10,470 bases of DNA, from contig CAJKOJ010000067.1 in NCBI GenBank assembly GCA_905201505.1, positions 1 through 10,470 on the forward strand, written 5' to 3'. A program made the position numbers and the translations under genes. Below, one piece after another: positions 5,460-10,470 of the stretch (within the stretch, counting starts at the first letter, position 1; every line of letters begins with the position of its first letter). The notes below the pieces were generated by a model. The model was given only the letters and a program-made list of their open reading frames with translations, was not told the origin of the DNA and did no database searches. Source of the DNA: an uncultured Eubacteriales bacterium (GTDB lineage: Bacteria; Bacillota; Clostridia; Lachnospirales; CAG-274).

Positions 5460-7280
5460 ATGAAAAAATTATTATTTATTTTGGTAATTGTTTGTGTAAT
5501 TATTGCCGGGGCATCAGCTGTAAATGCTGATACAGGAAATGAACGTCGATGGTTCTTTATGGATGAGGAGTTTTCAGGGTTGCCTACGTCATTGACTGGA
5601 GATGTGACGGTAAATGGTTTAACACTGTCTAAGGGGCTGCGTGTGTTAGATGCCGAAAAATGTATTAGAGGAATATATTTAAAGAAAAAAGTAAATACAA
5701 TAGATAATGGAAGTAAAACAAACGGATATATAAAGTTTTATGTAAATGGCAATACGGATATACATATACTGGCAGGACTTGATTCTGAGACAGGTAATGG
5801 ACCGGCAAGAAATATCACTGTATATTCAGAAGGTAATAACCAGACTGTAAATATTGCTGTGCAGAAAATAAATGATTACAAATATGAATACAGAGGCGGA
5901 GCAGGGTATGTATACATATATACAGCAGGTGGATATTTAAGATTGTTTGGAATTACTGCGAAGGATTATGTTGCCGATGAATATGCCCCACTAGGAGACA
6001 ATGAGAAAAAAGAATGGGATTTTAATAATTATTATACCATGGGTAAACTAAGTGCAAATAAAGACATTGACGGTTTAAGTGTTTATGCTACAGAAAAATA
6101 TACTGTGGAATTAAATTCAAGCACTATATACAGCTATTACGGCGATGTCAGAAACGGCTACATAAATTTATCGGGTACAGGAAAGTATGACGGAAGATTT
6201 ATTAAATTTTCAGTTCCGAGAAATTCGGATATATATATTACGGCAAGGTCAGGTGATGGTGTGTCTAACAGAAAACTTATTGTGAGAAATCCTTATTATG
6301 GTATGCCTGATACTGATATTGAAAAGACAAGCGGAATTTCTGATTATATTGATGATACTTGCCTTACTGTAAGTGGTGAATTAAATACTCAAAAAATAAG
6401 CTATTACGGCAATGGTGAGGACTTTGAACTTTATTCAAGTGATTCAGGAATTAGAATTTATAAAATAACGATAGTTCCGAGAGTGAATAAGACTACAGCA
6501 AGCAAAACGTGGGATATAAGCAAAAACAGTTATTTTAGTGCAGGAAGTTATGATAATACTGTGATAGACAGTTTATCATTATATAAAGCAAGTGTTCAAA
6601 ATTATAACGGTGCAGGCTATACCAAAAGACTGGCTATAAAAAGTGACATTAATTCAAAAGCAGGAAGGTTAAAATTTAAAATATCAGACAGTTCAGGAAC
6701 AAGGGGAGAAGCTGTCAAAAGAACTGTGCATATAAAGGCTAATACAGAATTGGAAGGAACATTGCTTGTATTATTAAATTCAGAGGATTATTTAATAGGC
6801 TGTGCAGAATTAAGTTCAGATATTAAAGATTATGTATTTGACTATACAGGAACGTACGATGAAATAAGTATATGTACATATTATACTAGAAATCTGCAGA
6901 GAAAATATTCATATTTTTACAGTATAGATAATGGAACTGCAGAAACTACCGGACCAAATGATACACAGAGAACTGTGAGTGTTACAGCCGGCAATACTTA
7001 TCAGTATTATTTCACAGGTGAAAACATAAGTGCAGATAAACTGACATATAAAATAACATATAATGAAAATGCTCTAACACCAAAGTATATTGGATACGGT
7101 GACGGAACAGATAAATACAGCAATGACGGAATTAATATAATAAAAAACAGCGGCGGTGAAATTATATATACTATTGACAAGAGTTATACAAAGTGGACAG
7201 GAGTAACAGTTTCAGTTATATTTGAAGCAAAGTCTACAGGAAATACAACTATAGGATTTTTAGCAGAAATTAACAAATGA
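5460..7280 (+). CDS. Secreted multi-module beta-sandwich protein with cohesin-like C-terminus
   Basis: The 606-residue protein starts at ATG 5460, six bases after AAAGGAGG (5446-5453); the longer frame back to a TTG at 5427 precedes this site and is rejected. Residues 1-25 are a signal peptide (MKKLLFILVIVCVIIAGASA). Three modules of about 145-160 residues follow, beginning at Trp31, Trp186 and Trp351 with W-D/F-F or W-D-I. Each has Gly-Tyr-Ile-type strands and ends in a strand such as GIRIYKITIVP. The same module ends the beta-helix protein at 2014. Such folds commonly bind carbohydrate, but I do not recognise a named family. Residues 504-606 (VSVTAGNTYQYYF, KLTYKITYNENALTP, IIYTIDK, VSVIFEAKSTGNTTI) resemble the cohesin-like domain that accompanies Rhs genes in Clostridia. 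No catalytic residues are evident. The Rhs gene follows after 12 bases, so the two are co-transcribed. It is probably a wall-exposed partner or binding protein. Confidence 0.65.
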   Translation: MKKLLFILVIVCVIIAGASAVNADTGNERRWFFMDEEFSGLPTSLTGDVTVNGLTLSKGLRVLDAEKCIRGIYLKKKVNTIDNGSKTNGYIKFYVNGNTDIHILAGLDSETGNGPARNITVYSEGNNQTVNIAVQKINDYKYEYRGGAGYVYIYTAGGYLRLFGITAKDYVADEYAPLGDNEKKEWDFNNYYTMGKLSANKDIDGLSVYATEKYTVELNSSTIYSYYGDVRNGYINLSGTGKYDGRFIKFSVPRNSDIYITARSGDGVSNRKLIVRNPYYGMPDTDIEKTSGISDYIDDTCLTVSGELNTQKISYYGNGEDFELYSSDSGIRIYKITIVPRVNKTTASKTWDISKNSYFSAGSYDNTVIDSLSLYKASVQNYNGAGYTKRLAIKSDINSKAGRLKFKISDSSGTRGEAVKRTVHIKANTELEGTLLVLLNSEDYLIGCAELSSDIKDYVFDYTGTYDEISICTYYTRNLQRKYSYFYSIDNGTAETTGPNDTQRTVSVTAGNTYQYYFTGENISADKLTYKITYNENALTPKYIGYGDGTDKYSNDGINIIKNSGGEIIYTIDKSYTKWTGVTVSVIFEAKSTGNTTIGFLAEINK

Positions 7281-7292
7281 GGAGTGATATAA

Positions 7293-10200
7293 ATGAGGGG
7301 AATAAAGGAGCAAATTGCAAGGGTACTTTTTGTAGTTATATTTTTAAGCTGTATGGCGGAGAACAATGTTCTGTCAATGGCAGCAGAAGCAGATATAACA
7401 AGTTTATTTGAAAGTATAGTGGAAGAAACAGAACATAAGGATGAAAGTGAGAGTTCAGGTGCAGTATACTTCGAAAAGGCTGTTGATGATACAATGAAGG
7501 GGAGTAACAGTCAGAGGGAGTATGCTGAAAACATACTGATGTCACATAATTACTACTGTGATCTTACTGATGAGGAAAGAGTAACTGTAAGACAGGAACT
7601 GGGGCTCAGAGAAGACACAATGAATGAGCTTTGCAGCAAGGGTTATACAATAGCTGAATCAAGGACAAAGGCTCTTATAATGCAGCAGCTGGGGATATCA
7701 GTAAGGGATATGCTGAGTATGACAGCTGCCTTTGGAAATGAAGAAAAGGCAGAAAAAGAAGCATTGAAGTTCCGTGAGAAATACGGGGAATACGATAAAT
7801 TTTACACAGATGAAAATGAAGCAGACATAATCTCACTTTTAATAAGGGGCTATGAATTTGAAAAGGCTGTGAATATATGTGTTGTAAGAAACTGTCTTGT
7901 GCCTGATGAGGCTGTGTCTGAAAGCGGAGTAACAGTATTTGACATAGCAGAATCAGGTGCGGCAGTAGAAGTAAGTGACGGTGAACTTAAAAACTTTGCA
8001 GAAGAGTACAGTGTAAACCCTGTAAAGATAAGGGAATTGTTAAGTGCACAGGGAATAACAGTAAGTGAACTGTATGAAAAGATATATGAATACAAGGAAG
8101 CAAATGGAATGCTTCCTAAAATATCAATGCTTGCAGAAAGCACTGATGATGAAGACAGTGTATTTAACAGATTTACAGCAGATCCGAGAATGAATTCTGC
8201 ACCGTTTAAAAAGGATACCCATGTAATGGATAGTGTATCAATATGTTCGGGAGCACTGACATATAAGGATTATGTAACAACAATACCGTGTGCAAACGGT
8301 ATGGATTTTAACTTAAATTTAATTTATAATTCAGATGACAGGGTTAAAAAAGGAGAAACAGGTACAATAATATCAGATCTTAATATACCAAAGGTAGTAA
8401 TGAGTGATGATGGAAGGACAAGGTATATACAGCTGACTGACGGAAGCAAATACAGACTTGAAACAATTGCACACTTGTCAAGACCTAATACTTATGAGTT
8501 TGTAACAAATTATTATAAGGATATGGAATTTGCACGTGATGACAATGAAACAGTACCGGGCTCAAAATATATATTAAGTTTTAAAGACGGAAAGAAAGTA
8601 TACTTTGATAAGGATATAGCTGCAATAAGAATGGAGGATAGATTCAACAACTGGATAGACATAACAAGAGTAAACGGAATTCAGATAAAAAGCAGTTCCG
8701 GAGTAAATGCAGATATAACATATACAAATATATCACAGGAAAACGAAACAGGAACAATGACTGTGAGAGTATATAACGATAAAGAAACATTAAAGACAAT
8801 AAAATATACTTTGAATCAATACTGTTATGATGGTTATAAATATTTTTGGTATGTCAGCAGCAAGACAGATGAAATGGGAAAGGTGACAAACTATAAATAC
8901 AGTATAAACAGTGATTATATAGTAGGCAATGAAAAATACTATTCAATAAATCTTACAGAAATAAATTTCCCTACAGGATTAAAGGCTGCATATACATATG
9001 AAAAAGGGAAATATGTAGACTGGAAAACAATAGATGTAGGCGGAAACTTTGGACAGAATACATACGTTGAAAGAGAATATGACAGAATAGCTGATGTAAG
9101 TTATATTGGCGGGGGAACAAAGGTATATGGAGCTACATATACATATTCTGAGCATAATTACATGTGTTATGTAGACCAGGATAAAGATGAAGAGTTTAAT
9201 AATAAGTATGAGTTTTATGTAATTAAGAATGAGAACGGAATATACACCAAGTATACATATAATCATTTAAATCAGCTATATTGTGAGACTATAGGCGGTT
9301 ATAATTCAAAAGGTCAGTGGGAGGACTACCAAACAAAGACTAATCGTTACGGAGATGGTAGAAGTGTATGGGACGGCTATGGGAAGGCTTATTCTGATAT
9401 GCCGGTAGAGGTAATAGTAAATAGAGGTAATGTTACATACAGATATATGTATGATTACAGTCTTGAGAAAGATATGACAGGCTATTGGGGTCCGAAGTCA
9501 ACAGAAAAATACAGTCTGAGAAAAAATGATACGTTAAACAAGGTAAGCTATACGTACGGAGCATATTCACAGCTTTTGGAAAAGACATATCACCAGGACG
9601 AAAACACTATAATAACAGTACAAAACCAGCTTACAAGTGACAGCAAAAATATAGCACAAAGCCGTATAACTTCAAGCAGGGACGGATTGATGCAGTGTGA
9701 TGACTGTGCTTATGATTCCCATGGAAATATGACAAGAGACGCAAAGTATAAGGGAACAGCAGGAAATTATGAATGGATTTATTATACTTATGACAGCAAA
9801 GGGATGTACCTTGCAGAAGTAAAGCAGAATAACATTACAAACAAAATGGAATATGACGCTTTGGGCAATGTGACAAAGACAACAGACGGAAATGGAAATA
9901 CTGTGACATATACCTATGATAAATACGGTAATCAGACAGGGTCAAATGACGGAAAGTATACAACAAGGACCGTGTATGACTATGCAGGCAATAATGTTGC
10001 CTATTATGATGAAAATAACAAGAGGACATTTTATGATTACAATGCAATTGGTCAGCTTTTAAATGTAAAGGATATGACAACAGGAAAGACACTTGCAGTA
10101 TATACCTATGACAAGGGAAATCTTATGGTCAATTCAGCAACAATAGGAAACAAGTCAAGGCTAAGGGTAAGCTATAATCCTTTTAATGAGATAATTGATA

Positions 10201-10470
10201 GAAAAATAACAGACCCTAATAACAATGACGCAGTATTATATGAAGAAAGCTATACGAGGAGTTTTAATAATACAGACTATCAGGAAATAGTAACAAAGAT
10301 AGGTGACGGAAGCTATTCAACAGTAAGCAGGCTGGATTTGGACGGATACGAAACATACAGCAAGGTAAACGGTGTGGAAACAACATATACAGTTGATATG
10401 CTTGGAAACACACTTACAAGTACAACTGACGGTGTGACAACAAAAATGGAGTATGACGGACTGGGAAATA
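7293..10470 (+). CDS. Secreted Rhs/YD-repeat protein, 5' part (runs off the window)
   Basis: The frame is open from ATG 7293 to the window end (1059 codons seen, no stop). AGGAG at 7280-7284, overlapping the stop of the preceding gene, serves the start. A signal peptide (about residues 1-31) is followed by an acidic helical region (about 35-275) with recurring G-[IY]-x-[VFI]-[SAE]-E-like turns. The Rhs entry follows, SGALTYKDYVTTIPCANGMDFNLNLIYNS from residue 319, then a long beta-rich stretch. YD repeats are clear from residue 807: YDSHGN (807), YDALGN (854), YDKYGN (875), later YDYAGN and YDYNAIGQ, and YDGLGN (1054). Rhs proteins form large beta-cages at the cell surface; some, like WapA, carry a C-terminal toxin followed by an immunity gene. 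The C-terminus lies outside the window, so toxin function cannot be judged. It is the second gene of the operon starting at 5460. Confidence 0.88.
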   Translation, partial: MRGIKEQIARVLFVVIFLSCMAENNVLSMAAEADITSLFESIVEETEHKDESESSGAVYFEKAVDDTMKGSNSQREYAENILMSHNYYCDLTDEERVTVRQELGLREDTMNELCSKGYTIAESRTKALIMQQLGISVRDMLSMTAAFGNEEKAEKEALKFREKYGEYDKFYTDENEADIISLLIRGYEFEKAVNICVVRNCLVPDEAVSESGVTVFDIAESGAAVEVSDGELKNFAEEYSVNPVKIRELLSAQGITVSELYEKIYEYKEANGMLPKISMLAESTDDEDSVFNRFTADPRMNSAPFKKDTHVMDSVSICSGALTYKDYVTTIPCANGMDFNLNLIYNSDDRVKKGETGTIISDLNIPKVVMSDDGRTRYIQLTDGSKYRLETIAHLSRPNTYEFVTNYYKDMEFARDDNETVPGSKYILSFKDGKKVYFDKDIAAIRMEDRFNNWIDITRVNGIQIKSSSGVNADITYTNISQENETGTMTVRVYNDKETLKTIKYTLNQYCYDGYKYFWYVSSKTDEMGKVTNYKYSINSDYIVGNEKYYSINLTEINFPTGLKAAYTYEKGKYVDWKTIDVGGNFGQNTYVEREYDRIADVSYIGGGTKVYGATYTYSEHNYMCYVDQDKDEEFNNKYEFYVIKNENGIYTKYTYNHLNQLYCETIGGYNSKGQWEDYQTKTNRYGDGRSVWDGYGKAYSDMPVEVIVNRGNVTYRYMYDYSLEKDMTGYWGPKSTEKYSLRKNDTLNKVSYTYGAYSQLLEKTYHQDENTIITVQNQLTSDSKNIAQSRITSSRDGLMQCDDCAYDSHGNMTRDAKYKGTAGNYEWIYYTYDSKGMYLAEVKQNNITNKMEYDALGNVTKTTDGNGNTVTYTYDKYGNQTGSNDGKYTTRTVYDYAGNNVAYYDENNKRTFYDYNAIGQLLNVKDMTTGKTLAVYTYDKGNLMVNSATIGNKSRLRVSYNPFNEIIDRKITDPNNNDAVLYEESYTRSFNNTDYQEIVTKIGDGSYSTVSRLDLDGYETYSKVNGVETTYTVDMLGNTLTSTTDGVTTKMEYDGLGN

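Overview
The window looks like chromosomal DNA from a low-G+C Gram-positive anaerobe of the Clostridia type. The DNA is AT-rich, the ribosome binding sites are strong AAAGGAGG-type sequences, promoters are clear TTGACA/TATAAT pairs, and AGA/AGG/ATA codons are frequent. The protein families also fit: a DUF134-NifX fusion, a dockerin-like tail, Thr-rich linkers, an Rhs protein and a Spo0A-box-like site. The polysaccharide-related proteins suggest a plant-fibre or pectin user such as a gut Clostridium relative. I cannot name a genus. Every supported gene is on the + strand. I saw no rRNA, tRNA, CRISPR array or insertion sequence.

Layout. (1) 1-850: a self-contained unit with a promoter flanked by two near-identical 16-bp palindromes, then a gene fusing a DUF134 helix-turn-helix domain to a NifX/NifB-type cluster-binding domain. 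(2) 851-1721: a promoter, a divergent long RpiB/LacAB-family isomerase gene and a terminator. (3) 1722-4278: a consensus promoter, a structured leader ending in an internal terminator-like hairpin, and a secreted right-handed beta-helix protein of pectate-lyase type with a Thr-rich linker, a beta-sandwich module and half a dockerin. (4) 4279-5305: a Spo0A-box-like site, a promoter and a very strong terminator, then a signal-less M15 peptidoglycan peptidase resembling phage endolysins, and a second terminator. (5) 5306-10470: three 21-bp-spaced direct repeats leading to a weak-minus-35 promoter, then a two-gene operon. Its first gene encodes a secreted protein with three modules like the one in region 3 and a cohesin-like end. 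Its second encodes a secreted Rhs/YD-repeat protein that runs off the window.

How they may work together. Regions 3 and 5 share a beta-sandwich module (four copies in all), and one ends in a dockerin-like segment while the other ends in a cohesin-like domain. They therefore look like parts of one cell-surface programme for carbohydrate binding and surface display, with an Rhs protein as the large partner. The M15 enzyme between them would act on peptidoglycan. Regions 1 and 2 look like unrelated housekeeping or metal-cluster and sugar-phosphate functions. Several expression units have unusual control regions (paired operators, promoter followed at once by a terminator, phased direct repeats), and these are the most interesting non-coding content.
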